The notes below the pieces were generated by a model, which had not been told where the DNA came from, ran no database searches, and saw nothing but the letters and a program-made list of their open reading frames with translations. The position numbers were made by a program, and so were the translations under genes. DNA of 64,000 nt from Oscarella lobularis (Eukaryota; Porifera; Homoscleromorpha; Homosclerophorida; Oscarellidae): contig NC_089175.1 of NCBI RefSeq assembly GCF_947507565.1, positions 1,132,233-1,196,232 of the forward strand. Direction: 5' to 3'. Positions 27,074-42,314 of this stretch are shown piece after piece. Position 1 is the stretch's first letter. Every line of letters starts with the position of its first letter.

Positions 27074-30000
27074 TTAGTTTACATCGTCAGGATTACATTT
27101 GAATATTTCCCTTATCACTGTACCATAGTCTTCCTCCTTCAGAGCAAGTATGAGCATTCGTTTCGTAGCCTTCTCATGATGCCTTTCTGCCCATGCATCC
27201 AGCATCGCTTGGGCCCGACTTCGGTTGTTTTCTTCTTCTCCAAAGCCCTTCAATTCATCGTCTTTAAACTTCGGGTTTGGCCCAAGAACCTCTCCAACGT
27301 GCTTCCAGTTATCTCTTATCTTTTTAGCCACAGCACGTCGTTCTTCTTTAGATGTAACCCCATTAAGATCCAACCCTAGCGCCGAATGTAGAATAGCCCT
27401 GTTGGAATAACCAAACTTACCGTCAGCCTGATCAACTTCTGATAAAGATATCATCCTTATAACAAAACAGACCATCAACATCTTATGATCAACATAAATA
27501 TTTCAAATCTGACCTTGGAACTGCTCCAAGCCACAGCTTCATGCAATCAAGCTCATCCTTATTCAGCTGAATCAGACTGCTTCTGTCAGTTCGCAGGGTC
27601 CACATCGTCGTTTCCATGGAAAAGCTCTCTTCCTCTTTTTCCATTGGAGCGAAGCTTTTCAACGGAGAAGAACCATCTCGGATTTTCTTCACTTGGCAAT
27701 AAAATTCCTCCTGCAATCCCGCCATGCCTCGTTGTTTTGCATCATTCACGTTCTTGATAAGCCACTCGCGCAATTGGTTGCAACGCGAGGAAAGATTGGC
27801 CATATGTTCTTCCATCAATGGCTTCTTTTCATCAACAGAGAAAACTGTAAGACTGACGAAATTTCTGGAGCCTTGGTAGAGAAATTCTGCGTTTACGCCG
27901 TGCGACAACGGGAAAATCAGTCTATTTCTCTTCAACGGCACGTCAGCGGACGATAGGCGATAATCTCGAATGAGACGAGTAGTCAAACGAAAGAAGAGCG
28001 CTTCCGGGAAGAACAAGACGTCCTTAGCATAGACAATAAGAGGAAATGAAAAAGACATTTTCTGAATAAACGCTTGGCTGTATTTTGTTTCCTGCGTGAA
28101 ATCGTCCTGTAGAAAGCAAGGAGCGTAGTAGCCTTTGTCTTCTGATCCTTCTTTCTTTTCTATGAGAACGTCAAAATGACAAAGGATGCTTTTTGCTGAT
28201 GCATAGTCTCGCTCTTTCACTTCAGCTTGGCTCAGCAAACAGTTTACCAATTTAAGAGAAAGTAAGCCAGAATCAACGGCTACATCCCAGTCGCCCTCAA
28301 GTCTGACTGGGAGATCTGATTTTGAATGTGCTGAACCAACAAATGAAGCCAAGAGTTTGAACAGCCAATCAGAATCGTGGAAGACGATTTTCTGAAGCCG
28401 AGGAACGTCTGGGAAATAGTAAACTGCACCTACATGAGTTAGATGCAACAGGGCCTCTTCCAATTCTCTGTCATCGGAAATGTAACATTTCTCTGCGACT
28501 TGTTTTACTACCTCGAGCGTCGATACAGAGCGTCCTATGATTTTCGCAAGTTTCCCCATTACGACTTCAAATTTCAGCCAGCGTGCTGGTTGCTCAGCCT
28601 GTTTCGTCCAGTAGTCATCCGTCATTGCGTCAACTCGACTTCTAATTTCCTTGGCAGTGGTATCTTCCTTACGTGTGCCGGACGTTTTGTTCTCGACGAG
28701 AAAAAATGTCAGTCCCGATGAAGGTCGAACGAAATGACATTGACAGGCTTGCCTTTGAAATAAATCTCTGACATAATCATTGTTTTCTCTAATGAAATCA
28801 ACGATGGACGTTTCGCCTTTTGCGCATCGAGCTGCGGCTTCTTCGGCTTCCCAGCGGTGAGTTGCAACGCGAAAAATCGCCGGATATTCTACTCCTTCCG
28901 CCTCTCCAAGATATGCACCACCCTCCTGCTCTGCTGCAGGATGAGCAATGTGCACGGAAGAAGCCCAATGCTTGAGGAAATCACCGTTTGTCTCCATTCG
29001 GCAAAGCTTCTGTGTAATTGCATGAATACTCTCGCCTTCTAATTTTCGGTAAGTGGACTTTGCTTTATCGGTGAGAAGCTTTGCACCATTGAAAACAAGC
29101 ATATAGACGGAAAGAGCGCCGGGAGGCATCAGAGCCACATGAGACGCCAGAAACGGTTCTTGCCCCCCGAGATCGCAGATCGTCATCAAAGTCACCTTGT
29201 TCTCTTCGCCGAATAAAGCGTCATCGTTTATTATAGCTTGTATTTCGTCAAGGAACTCTTCGGTCAGCTCCTCTTCTTCGCCGTGGCTAGAGCCTGAAAA
29301 GAGGTTAGAGCGCGCTAGACTCAATGTTACAAACCTTCCGTGAATTGAGTAGAACCACCAGATGACGGCAGACTGTGAAGAACTCGCGACTCTCTCTCTC
29401 TAACACCACAAGCAACCAACTACATTCTAATTAATTATCTAAGCAATAATACCGTTTAGTGCTTGCGTCATCCGTATGAGCATTTCCAAAAGATGTGTTT
29501 AGCTTCTCTTTGAACTCTTCAAAATCCAATAGCTTCCACTTCCCAGTATCAGTACCGGCATGGGATTTCATCATGGTGATAGCCTTGCTGAGGTCTAGAC
29601 CACAGGTGCTGGGCTGTTCTTCAAACTTCTGACCGAATAGAAGTCGAACAAGACATGTTTTTCCAACTCCGTCTTGCCCGATCACATTAAGACGAACTCG
29701 AGCAACTTTCACCACGCCGTTCTTCAGATGAGAAGCCCTAAATATAATTTTAGGTAGGCAATCTCTACATAAAATTCGTCTTACGGTCTATTCGTGTGTT
29801 CCAACGTGAAACAACACCCAAATTAATTCGAGTAGGACTAAGCAATCTCTATACAGAATTCGTCTTACACGCTATTCGTGTGTTCCAACGTGAAACAAGA
29901 CACAATTAATTTGAGTAGGTAATCTCTAGTTAGAATTCGTCTTACTTCCTATTCGTGTGTTCCAACGTGAAACAAGACACAAATTAATTTGAGCAGGTAA

Positions 30001-33000
30001 TCTCTATATAGAATTCGTCTTACTCGCTATTCGTGTGTTCCAACGTGAAACAAGACACAAATTAATTTGAGTAGGTAATCTCTATATAGAATTCGTCTTA
30101 CGCGCTATTCGTGTGTTCCAACGTGAAAAAAGACGGAAATTAATTTGAGTAGGCAATCTCTATATAGAATTCGTCTTACATCCTATTCGTGTGTTCCAAC
30201 GTGAAACAAGACACAAATTAATTTGAGTAGGAAATCTCTATATAGAATTCGTCTTACATCCTATTCGTGTGTTCCAACGTGAAACAAGACACAAAGTAAA
30301 TTGAGTAGGCAATCTCTATATAGAATTCGTCTTACACGCTATTCGTGTGTTCCAACGTGAAACAAGACACAATAATTTGGGTAGGTAATCTCTATTTAGA
30401 ATTCGTCTTACCTCCTATTCGTGTGTTCCAACGTGAAACAAGACACAAATTAATTTAAGCAGGTAATCTCTATATAGAATTCGTCTTACTCGCTATTCGT
30501 GTGTTCCAACGTGAAACAAGACACAAATTAAATTGAGTAGGTAATCTCTATATAGAATTCGTCTTACGCGCTATTCGTGTGTTCCAACGTGAAACAAGAC
30601 GGAAATTAATTTGAGTAGGCAATCTCTATATAGAATTCGTCTTACGCGCTATTCGTGTGTTCCAACGTGAAACAAGACGGAAATTAATTTGAGTAGGCAA
30701 TCTCTATATAGAATTCGTCTTACATCCTATTCGTGTGTTCCAACGTGAAACAAGACACAAAGTAAATTGAGTAGGCAATCTCTATATAGAATTCGTCTTA
30801 CATGCTATTCGTGTGTTCCAACGTGAAACAAGACACAATAATTTGGGTAGGTAATCTCTATTTAGAATTCGTCTTACCTCCTATTCGTGTGTTCCAACGT
30901 GAAACAAGACACAAATTAATTTGAGCAGGTAATCTCTATATAGAATTCGTCTTACTCGCTATTCGTGTGTTCCAACGTGAAACAAGACACAAATTAATTT
31001 GAGTAGGTAATCTCTATATAGAATTCGTCTTACGCGCTATTCGTGTGTTCCAACGTGAAACAAGACGGAAATTAATTTGAGTAGGCAATCTCTATATAGA
31101 ATTCGTCTTACGCGCTATTCGTGTGTTCCAACGTGAAACAAGACGGAAATTAATTTGAGTAGGCAATCTCTATATAGAATTCGTCTTACGCGCTATTCGT
31201 GTGTTCCAACGTGAAACAAGACACAAATTAATTTGAGTAGGAAATCTCTATATAGAATTCGCCTTACATCCTATTCGTGTGTTCCAACGTGAAACAAGAC
31301 ACAAAGTAATTTGAGTAGCAAATCTCTATATAGAATTCGTCTTACATCCTATTCGTGTGTTCCAACGTGAAACAAGACACAAATTAATTTGAGTAGGTAA
31401 TCTCTATATAGAATTCGTCTTACTCGCTATTCGTGTGTTCCAACGTGAAACAAGACACAAATTAATTTGAGTAGGTAATCTCTATATAGAATTCGTCTTA
31501 CTCGCTATTCGTGTGTTCCAACGTGAAACAAGACACAAATTAATTTGAGTAGGCAATCTCTATATAGAATTCGTCTTACGGGCTATTCGTGTGTTCCAAC
31601 GTGAAACAAGACACAAATTAATTTGAGCAGGTAATCTCTATATAGAATTCGTCTTACTCGCTATTCGTGTGTTCCAACGTGAAACAAGACACAAATTAAT
31701 TTGAGTAGGCAATCTCTCTATAGAATTCGTCTTACATGCTATTCGTGTGTTCCAACGTGAAACAAGACACAAATTAATTTGAGAAGAAAATCTCTATATA
31801 GAATTCGTCTTACATCCTATTCGTGTGTTCCAACGTGAAACAAGACACAAATTAATTTGAGTAGCAAATCTCTATATAGAATTCGTCTTACATCCTATTC
31901 GTGTGTTCCAACGTGAAACAAAACACAATTAATTTGAGTAGGCAATCTCTATTTAGAATTCGTCCTACTTCCTATTCGTGTGTTCCAACGTGAAACAAGA
32001 CACAAATTAATTTGAATAGGCAATCTCTCTATAGAATTCGTCTTACTTCCTATTCGTGTGTTCCAACGTGAAACAAAACACAAATTAATTTGAGGAGGCA
32101 ATCTCTCTATAGAATTCGTCTTACGCGCTATTCGTGTGTTCCAACGCGAAACAAGACGAAATTAATTTGAGTAGGCAATCTCAAAATAGATTTCGTCTTA
32201 CAAGCTATTCGTGTTTTTCAACGTGAAACAAGACACAAATTAATTTGAGTAGGCAATTTCTATATAGAATTCGTCTTACCTCCTATTCGTGTGTTCCAAC
32301 GTGAAGCAAGACACAAATTAATTTGAGTAGGCAATCTCTATATAGAATTCGTCTTACATGCTATTCGTGTGTTCCAACGTGAAACAAGACACAAATTAAT
32401 TTGAGTAGGCAATTTCTATATAGAATTTGTCTTACCTCCTATTCGTGTGTTCCAACGTGAAACAAGACACAAATTAATTTTAGTAGGCAATCTCTATATA
32501 GAATTGGTCTTACCTCCTATTCGTGTGTTCCAACGTGAAACAAGACACAAATTAATTTGAGTAGGCAATCTCTATATAGAATTCGTCTTACCTCCTATTT
32601 GTGTGTTCCAACGTGAAACAAGACACAAATTAATTTGAGTAGGTAATCTCTATATAGAATTCGTCTTACTCGCTATTCGTGTGTTCCAACGTGAAACAAG
32701 ACGGAAATTAATTTGAGTAGGCAATCTCTATATAGAATTCGTCTTACGCGCTATTCGTGTGTTCCAACGTGAAACAAGACACAAATTAATTTGAGTAGGA
32801 AATCTCTATATAGAATTCGTCTTACATCCTATTTGTGTGTTCCAACGTGAAACAAGACACAAAGTAATTTGAGTAGCAAATCTCTATATAGAATTCGTCT
32901 TACATCCTATTCGTGTGTTCCAACGTGAAACAAGACACAAATTAATTTGAGTAGGTAATCTCTATATAGAATTCGTCTTACTCGCTATTCGTGTGTTCCA

Positions 33001-36000
33001 ACGTGAAACAAGACACAAATTAATTTGAGTAGGTAATCTCTATATAGAATTCGTCTTACTCGCTATTCGTGTGTTCCAACGTGAAACAAGACACAAATTA
33101 ATTTGAGTAGGCAATCTCTATATAGAATTCGTCTTACGGGCTATTCGTGTGTTCCAACGTGAAACAAGACACAAATTAATTTGAGCAGGTAATCTCTATA
33201 TAGAATTCGTCTTACTCGCTATTCGTGTGTTCCAACGTGAAACAAGACACAAATTAATTTGAGTAGGCAATCTCTCTATAGAATTCGTCTTACATGCTAT
33301 TCGTGTGTTCCAACGTGAAACAAGACACAAATTAATTTGAGTAGCAAATCTCTATATAGAATTCGTCTTACATCCTATTCGTGTGTTCCAACGTGAAACA
33401 AGACACAAAGTAATTTGAGTAGCAAATCTCTATATAGAATTCGTCTTACATCCTATTCGTGTGTTCCAACGTGAAACAAGACACAAATTAATTTGAGTAG
33501 CAAATCTCTATATAGAATTCGTCTTACATCCTATTCGTGTGTTCCAACGTGAAACAAAACACAATTAATTTGAGTAGGCAATCTCTATTTAGAATTCGTC
33601 CTACTTCCTATTCGTGTGTTCCAACGTGAAACAAGACACAAATTAATTTGAGTAGGCAATCTCTCTATAGAATTCGTCTTACTTCCTATTCGTGTGTTCC
33701 AACGTGAAACAAAACACAAATTAATTTGAGGAGGCAATCTCTATATAGAATTCGTCTTACCTCCTATTTGTGTGTTCCAACGTGAAACAAGACACAAATT
33801 AATTTGAGTAGGTAATCTCTATATAGAATTCGTCTTACTCGCTATTCGTGTGTTCCAACGTGAAGCAAGACGGAAATTAATTTGAGTAGGCAATCTCTAT
33901 ATAGAATTCGTCTTACGCGCTATTCGTGTGTTCCAACGTGAAACAAGACACAAATTAATTTGAGTAGGAAATCTCTATATAGAATTCGTCTTACATCCTA
34001 TTCGTGTGTTCCAACGTGAAACAAGACACAAAGTAATTTGAGTAGCAAATCTCTATATAGAATTCGTCTTACATCCTATTCGTGTGTTCCAACGTGAAAC
34101 AAGACACAAAGTAATTTGAGTAGCAAATCTCTATATAGAATTCGTCTTACATCCTATTCGTGTGTTCCAACGTGAAACAAGACACAAATTAATTTGAGCA
34201 GGTAATCTCTATATAGAATTCGTCTTACGCGCTATTCGTGTGTTCCAACGTGAAACAAGACGGAAATTAATTTGAGTAGGTAATCTCTATATAGAATTCG
34301 TCTTACTCGCTATTCGTGTGTTCCAACGTGAAACAATACGGAAATTAATTTTAGTAGGCAATCTCTATATAGAATTCGTCTTACGCGCTATTCGTGTGTT
34401 CCAACGCAAAACAAGATACAAATTAATTTGAGTTGGAAATCTCTATATAGAATTCGTCTTACGGGCTATTCGTGTGTTCCAACGTGAAACAAGACACAAA
34501 TTAATTTGAGCAGGTAATCTCTATATAGAATTCGTCTTACTCGCTATTCGTGTGTTCCAACGTGAAACAAGACACAATTAATTTGAGTAGGTAATCTCTA
34601 TTTAGAATTCGTCTTACTTCCTATTCGTGTGTTCCAACGTGAAACAAGACACAAATTAATTTGAGCAGGTAATCTCTATATAGAATTCGTCTTACGCGCT
34701 ATTCGTGTGTTCCAACGTGAAACAAGACGGAAATTAATTTGAGTAGGTAATCTCTATATAGAATTCGTCTTACTCGCTATTCGTGTGTTCCAACGTGAAA
34801 CAAGACGGAAATTAATTTGAGTAGGCAATCTCTATATAGAATTCGTCTTACGCGCTATTCGTGTGTTCCAACGCAAAACAAGATACAAATTAATTTGAGT
34901 AGGAAATCTCTATATAGAATTCGTCTTACACGCTATTCGTGTGTTCCAACGTGAAACAAGACACAAATTAATTTGAGTAGGTAATCTCTATATAGAATTC
35001 GTCTTACTCGCTATTCGTGTGTTCCAACGTGAAACAAGACACAAATTAATTTGAGTAGGCAATCTCTATATAGAATTCGTCTTACGGGCTATTCGTGTGT
35101 TCCAACGTGAAACAAGACACAAATTAATTTGAGCAGGTAATCTCTATATAGAATTCGTCTTACGGGCTATTCGTGTGTTCCAACGTGAAACAAGACACAA
35201 ATTAATTTGAGTAGGCAATCTCTATATAGAATTCGTCTTACATGCTATTCGTGTGTTCCAACGTGAAACAAGACACAAATTAATTTGAGTAGCAAATCTC
35301 TATATAGAATTCGTCTTACATCCTATTCGTGTGTTCCAACGTGAAACAAGACACAAAGTAATTTGAGTAGCAAATCTCTATATAGAATTCGTCTTACATC
35401 CTATTCGTGTGTTCCAACGTGAAACAAGACACAAATTAATTTGAGTAGCAAATCTCTATATAGAATTCGTCTTACATCCTATTCGTGTGTTCCAACGTGA
35501 AACAAAACACAATTAATTTGAGTAGGCAATCTCTATTTAGAATTCGTCCTACTTCCTATTCGTGTGTTCCAACGTGAAACAAGACACAAATTAATTTGAG
35601 TAGGCAATCTCTCTATAGAATTCGTCTTACTTCCTATTCGTGTGTTCCAACGTGAAACAAAACACAAATTAATTTGAGGAGGCAATCTCTCTATAGAATT
35701 CGTCTTACGCGCTATTCGTGTGTTCCAACGCGAAACAAGACGAAATTAATTTGAGTAGGCAATCTCAAAATAGATTTCGTCTTACAAGCTATTCGTGTTT
35801 TCCAACGTGAAACAAGACACAAATTAATTTGAGTAGGCAATTTCTATATAGAATTCATCTTACCTCCTATTCGTGTGTTCCAACGTGAAGCAAGACACAA
35901 ATTAATTTGAGTAGGCAATCTCTATATAGAATTCGTCTTACATGCTATTCGTGTGTTCCAACGTGAAACAAGACACAAATTAATTTGAGTAGGCAATTTA

Positions 36001-36418
36001 TATATAGAATTTGTCTTACCTCCTATTCGTGTGTTCCAACGTGAAACAAGACACAAATTAATTTGAGTAGGCAATCTCTATATAGAATTCGTCTTACCTC
36101 CTATTTGTGTGTTCCAACGTGAAACAAGACACAAATTAATTTGAGTAGGCAATCTCTATGTAGAATTCGTCTTACCGTCTATTCGTGTGTTCCAACGTGA
36201 AACAAGACACAAATTAATTTGAGTAGGTAATCTCTATATAGAATTCGTCTTACGCGCTATTTGTGTGTTCCAACGTGAAACAAGACACAAATTAATTTGA
36301 GTAGGCAATCTTTATGTACAGCAAGGGCCAGCGTTACCTCGGTTTGTCTCTTTATTTAAAAAAGTAAGTCACGAATCTCAGCGCGCAACTTTACAATCAT
36401 GCAGTCTTACCCATCCAT
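27074..36418 (-). CDS. ROC-COR-Death protein, copy C
   Basis: Exons are 27074-27375, 27421-27455, 27514-29293, 29335-29372, 29453-29737 and exon 1 at 36411-36418 with an intact GTAAGAC donor, giving 815 aa without array units. It is nearly identical to copy A through the COR and Death exons. It differs around the Roc switch region, where an SSHGEEEELTEEF stretch replaces SCHGEKLTEEY, and the intron before it (29294-29334) is shortened to 41 nt. P-loop GQDGVGKT and DLGGQE are conserved. It carries the longest array of the four. Confidence 0.85.
29752..36311 (-). repeat. Array C: 84 candidate 3-nt microexon units (most diverged)
   Basis: There are 84 units, with triplets from 29785-29787 to 36254-36256; most are 78 bp and a few are 77 or 81. 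Gene-strand triplets: GAT 18, CGC 15, CGA 15, GAG 10, GAA 8, CAT 6, CCC 5, CGT 3, CTT 2, ACC 1, ACG 1. Unit bodies vary here (for example GGAAATT for CACAAATT, CTCTCTATAG for CTCTATATAG, loss of an A in CACAATTAA). Even so, TAG before and GT after the triplet are kept in every unit. Three units (near 31970, 33600 and 35550) have donor GTAGG instead of GTAAG. Blocks of units recur, for example the triplet run near 31400-31990 and again near 32960-33680. Confidence 0.9.
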
Positions 36419-37305
36419 TTTTCAAATTAATTAGAGTGCGCAACTTTGGCAGGAAAACTGCAAATTTAATTTTTTCTGTAAGTATTTTATCATAGAAACG
36501 ATTCAGAGTAAGTAATTTTAATGATCAGCCGAAGAATTCCAGTAATTTGCTTGCAACTACAGCTAGGCAAGAAACGAGGCCCAAAATCTATCCGGAAGCT
36601 TTTATGCAGTCCTCTTTGCATCCATGCCAAATTAAAACTTCAAGTTGCATCCGCGGAGTGCAAATATTTTACGTCAACAAAGATGGCGCCATACCCGAAC
36701 GGATAGGCATGCAATATTACTACTTTGTGGTACTGTAACGCCTTTGTTATCGCTTGCCATAAGGGACGAGACGCCAGTGAGATCAGGTGACAGCAAAGTT
36801 GATTTGTTCATGTATTGTACAGTATTAGAAATAGTAACTAAGAGCCTACCGTATGCGAAATCAGCGCCCTCAGTCTTTGTTCGCGTCGCTGTCTTCCAGC
36901 TCAAGAGAACCACGTAAGGACCCCACGTAAGGAACGCAAGCAAACAATATGTAAATATGTAACTACGGACGCATGCTCGACCGTACGCAAGCATACGCAA
37001 GCACTTGCGCAAGCAGGGTTGTACGAACAGGTCCCTGGAAAAATTGTAACATATACCGCACTAGTGCGGCCAATTTTTCTGTTGCGACATTTCGCCGAGC
37101 TTCTGACTTTACCTGAGTCTGTATGGCCGGGTGTTTTGTTCTCAGGGCGCTCTTCTATTTCCTAAATAGAAAGACGTTCAAACGCAAATTGGTAATTGTA
37201 TTAATTAAGAAGGCAAAGAGATTCCGGCAGTCATTCGAAAGGCATCTTCAGGGAGAAAAGGGAAAGTATTAGTGGGTTCTCCGATTCTTTATGTACAAAA
37301 AACAT
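36419..37305 (-). promoter_or_regulatory. Upstream region of Roco-C
   Basis: This is close to 6546-7427, including TTACGTCA, AAGATGGCGCC (near 36670-36691) and two CACGTAAGGA repeats. The stretch near 37150-37180 resembles copy D rather than A or B, a sign of exchange between units. Confidence 0.35.
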
Positions 37306-39769
37306 TTACACGATGTGGTCAGGAGGAAGACCGCTCGCGTGTCGGTGCCACATCTTCAGCAGCAATTCTTCGAGATCGTGCGTGAACGTTTTGACGTTGA
37401 ATAGCGGTGACGTCACTCTCGCTTTTCGCACTTTCGCCTTGAGTGCTTCGAGCCTGCACATAGACGAAATCGGGTTACCCGGGCAACAACGCACGCGCAT
37501 TACAAAACCCCGCGTAACCTACTTTTCGCGATCCAAGCCATATTCGCACGCTATGTCCTCGTAGTCGCGCGCCGACTTGGCGATGAGCTGAGGAAAGCCG
37601 AGAGCGGTCAGCTGAGACGCAGCGACGCGCGACGCCAGAGTCTGCTCCGGCAACGTAACCATAGGAGTGCCCGCCCACAAAACATCCATCGCTACAAAAG
37701 AGAGAGAAAAATGTATATACGCATATATTTCTATTTATTTACCTGTTGTGTGCCCATTGCAAAGAGGCGTATCTAAACAGATATCGGCTAATTTTCCGCG
37801 ACGCACGTGCTCTTCCTTCGGCGCGACAGCCGAAAAAACGACGCGATTCGCGTCGACGCCTGCCGCCGCGACCGTCGCCAGCACATTTGCCTCGCCGGCG
37901 GCGGGAAATCGGAGGAGCCACAGGACGCTATGGGGCACGCGTTTCAATATATTAATCCACATTTCCATCGTCGCCGGATTGATCTTGTAGAGCTGATTGA
38001 AATTGCAATAGACGATCGCCTCGTCGGGCAGGCCGTAATGCGCGCGCGTCGTCAACGGATGAAAGGGAACGCGATCTTCGCCGCTGAGCATGCGCGCCGT
38101 CAAACCTAAATTGACTCCCGTCGCCGCCGGCGGAACGACGCCGACCGACGACGTCACTTCGATACGGGGGACGCCGTTCGACGACGAGGCGGCGACGGCG
38201 GCGGAAGATGTAGAGGTGACCCAGTGCTTCATTTTCGCTTCCGTGACGTCTTCGCCGGAGTCCTCTTGGAGCAGATGCGGAAACATGTTCGCGTGATCGC
38301 CGATGAAGAACGTTCGCGGCATGTAGGCGAGTTTTTCGGAGTACTGCTCGCAAAGTTCGATTGGTGACGTCACTCGATCCGTGATGATGTAGTCCATGAA
38401 GGGAGCGCCGCTTGTGCCTGGATATCCAAGCCACATGACCTGAGAAAAAATCATAAAATCATAAATTGAATTATAAATCAATTAGATGATACAGCAGTCA
38501 CATAATAAAACTTATAAAGGGGCCTGCCTCTCTCTATTGATTCATAGTGCTATCTTATTTTCACAAATGAACTACAGTAATCTTATATAAGGGAGCCCGC
38601 CCTACATTGATTTACTACTCCTCCCTTGCTTCAGAGCAAATATTTCATTTCTTGCACCCTTCGTGTATCCGTTCAGATTGATGAGAACGTGGATGCCATG
38701 AGCGTGAACGAGATCTGCAGCCTTGCCTGCATTTGGCTCCTGCAAAAAAGATAATCATTTTATTCAAATACGATTATTATTATTAGTAGTAGTATACCTG
38801 AGAAAGATCAATGAAGTGATTCACTTCCTTCACATTGGACCGAAATTGAGAGCCGTCGCTAGGCGACAATGCGTAGCAGAAAACCTTGCACACAAATTTC
38901 ACTACTACGTGTATAAAATCTGCGTTTTTCTTTTCTTTACCTCCACGCGACATCGATTGTGACTAGACGGCACACTCTGCATCAAATGAGACGTCGGATG
39001 ATTACAGAAGTCTGACGACATGTATCCGATTCTCTGACGGCCTCCGGACGCTTTCAAATCGACGGGATACCTATGCGGATTCTTGTGGAAAATCTTGACC
39101 TAAGAGAAAGACACGTAGAAGGCATTTTTTCTATGCCGTTCACTCCGGCAGACCTTGTCCAAGGAGAGCGAGGCGTGGCGCGACGCAATGGCTTTGCGCA
39201 CGGCGTGAGAGAGCGGATAGAGCATGCTGTAATGAGGATGCACGGAGGGAAGACGATTCTTGCGCAACTGATGGCTTATAATGGCACCAATTTGCCTCAT
39301 TCGATTATCATAATCACTCCAATCGCAAATAATCTAAAAGAAACAATTCAAAAATTAAAATTAAAATAATTGCATCCCTTATACCTGAAGACAGTGAGCG
39401 AGATTGCAAAATGCGTCCGGAAAATCGGGTTTCAACTTCAAAGCCATCTTTTGCCTCCGGGATGTTTCCAGAATCCTTCAAATGAACGCATTAGAAGAAG
39501 AGAAATCCCCATCTGAACGTCGTCTTGCCTTGTGCAGAGAAGCGAGATTGCTGTGAGCGTCGGCGAACGCCGGGTTGATTTGTATGGCTCTCGTGTAGCA
39601 CTGCAAGGCCCCATTCAAGTCCTGCATCTCTTTCAGCAGATTTCCCATGTTGCTGTAGGCGTCCGCAAAACCGGGCGCAATCCTAAAACAAAAATGAAGA
39701 CAAACCCCACGTTTTCATATATTTTTTCAACGTGATAGCAGCGTAGATAGCGGCGTCTCTGTAGTGAGG
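37306..39769 (-). pseudogene. Truncated OGT 3' half, copy C
   Basis: It has the same breakpoint and 11-bp deletion as copies A and B, and the stop is TAA instead of TGA. In addition, 19 bp are missing near 38628 (compare 8735-8755). This removes the splice donor and last codons of the exon equivalent to 8738-8863, so this copy is more degraded. Confidence 0.88.
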
Positions 39770-39795
39770 CCGAGTTGAATTCACTCGCTCTATAG

Positions 39796-40984
<1,189 letters not shown>

Positions 40985-42314
40985 TAAAGGAATTTTACCG
41001 CTGAAAAACTAAAAAAAAGCGTACTGTATCTACGTTGTAAGAATGACCACGCCCTCTTAGGCGTTTGTTTGATCTTTGTCTCATCGACTCTCAACTCGAA
41101 CGGATCTGTTTCTGTCGAGCTCAAACAACGGCTTTCGCGTTCGCTCGAAGCGACCTGAAAGTGCAGTTTACTCTTGGAGATGTCGAGGCGATAGTTCGGG
41201 CTCACGTCTCGCCACGACGTCGTTTTCGTTCGATCCTCTGCACACTGTGTTGTATAGTTTCTCCACTGATGCGCTTGAAACGACTCCAGGACTCTGGAGG
41301 AATCTGCGGAGTCGAAAACACGAGTTAACGTTAGCGCGCGACTTTCATGTGGGCGTGTCTCTTAAATTTCGCTTTTTTCGCGCTTCTCCTTCTCCAATTT
41401 CGCGTCTTGCTGTCAGTCACGTTGACGCAGCTAGAACATTAGACAACTACGAGATAAAATACAAAATTCTCAAAATAGATTTTCGACAAGAGTTTTCACG
41501 TAACGAAACCTCACATATGATTTTCCTTTTTTTACATTTTGCTCAGGTATTCACCAAACTTCATAAAAGCATGGAAGAAGACGAGTGGTAAGCAGGAAAT
41601 GACCTCCCTCAGTCGAGTCAGACAAAAACAGAGAAAGTAGTAGCGGAAAAATATTTATTTACGTCATTTAAATTCTTTTATTTATTAGCGTTTGTCAAAA
41701 TAACTCAAAAATCTTTATGGGAGACGTGGGTCACAGGGTCAGTGCATCGAGAACTCGGATTCAGATTTAGATTAATTTAGGATTTTGGAGTTGTACATAT
41801 AGATTTATGACAGGAATAAAACTAATGAGCTAGCCTTATGCAATATGTGTCAGCTGTTGCTACGAAAATAATGCAGGGACAAAGGCATGAAATATACAGC
41901 AGCTGTACATGTAATCACTACTAGTAACTGATACCTGCAACGCGCAACTCTTCAATTTCGTTCTCCCCAGCTATCTTCTTTGATCCTGTAGCCAAAAAGA
42001 AACCAGTGATTTCATCTCACTATTGACAAATGGCAAGGCTTGGACGCTTGGTAGGAGATGACTTGATAATGAGGTGACTAAACAATTCTGTATTTCACAG
42101 TCGTCAAGATTCTAGTGATGCACAGTAAAACTAAAATAAAACAAATTCAAACATTTTTCAGCAACAAACGATACCAGCAAAACGCACAGATATTCCAGCC
42201 ACGCGGGTACGAGACTACATATACCTAGAAACAAGACATAATAATTAATTAAAACGAAAACAATTACCATAGCCATACTTGTACCATAAAAATTGACGAG
42301 GAGAAAGTGAGCAG
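40985..42314. other. Non-coding spacer between HIPL-C and Roco-D
   Basis: This is the longest and most diverged version of the spacer at 82-1156. The open frame 41076-41591 (plus) has no recognisable domain and is broken in the other copies, so I do not call it a gene. Confidence 0.55.

Noticed and set aside
41076-41591. 171-aa plus-strand ORF
   Set aside because: No recognisable domain, interrupted in the homologous spacers, and probably chance.
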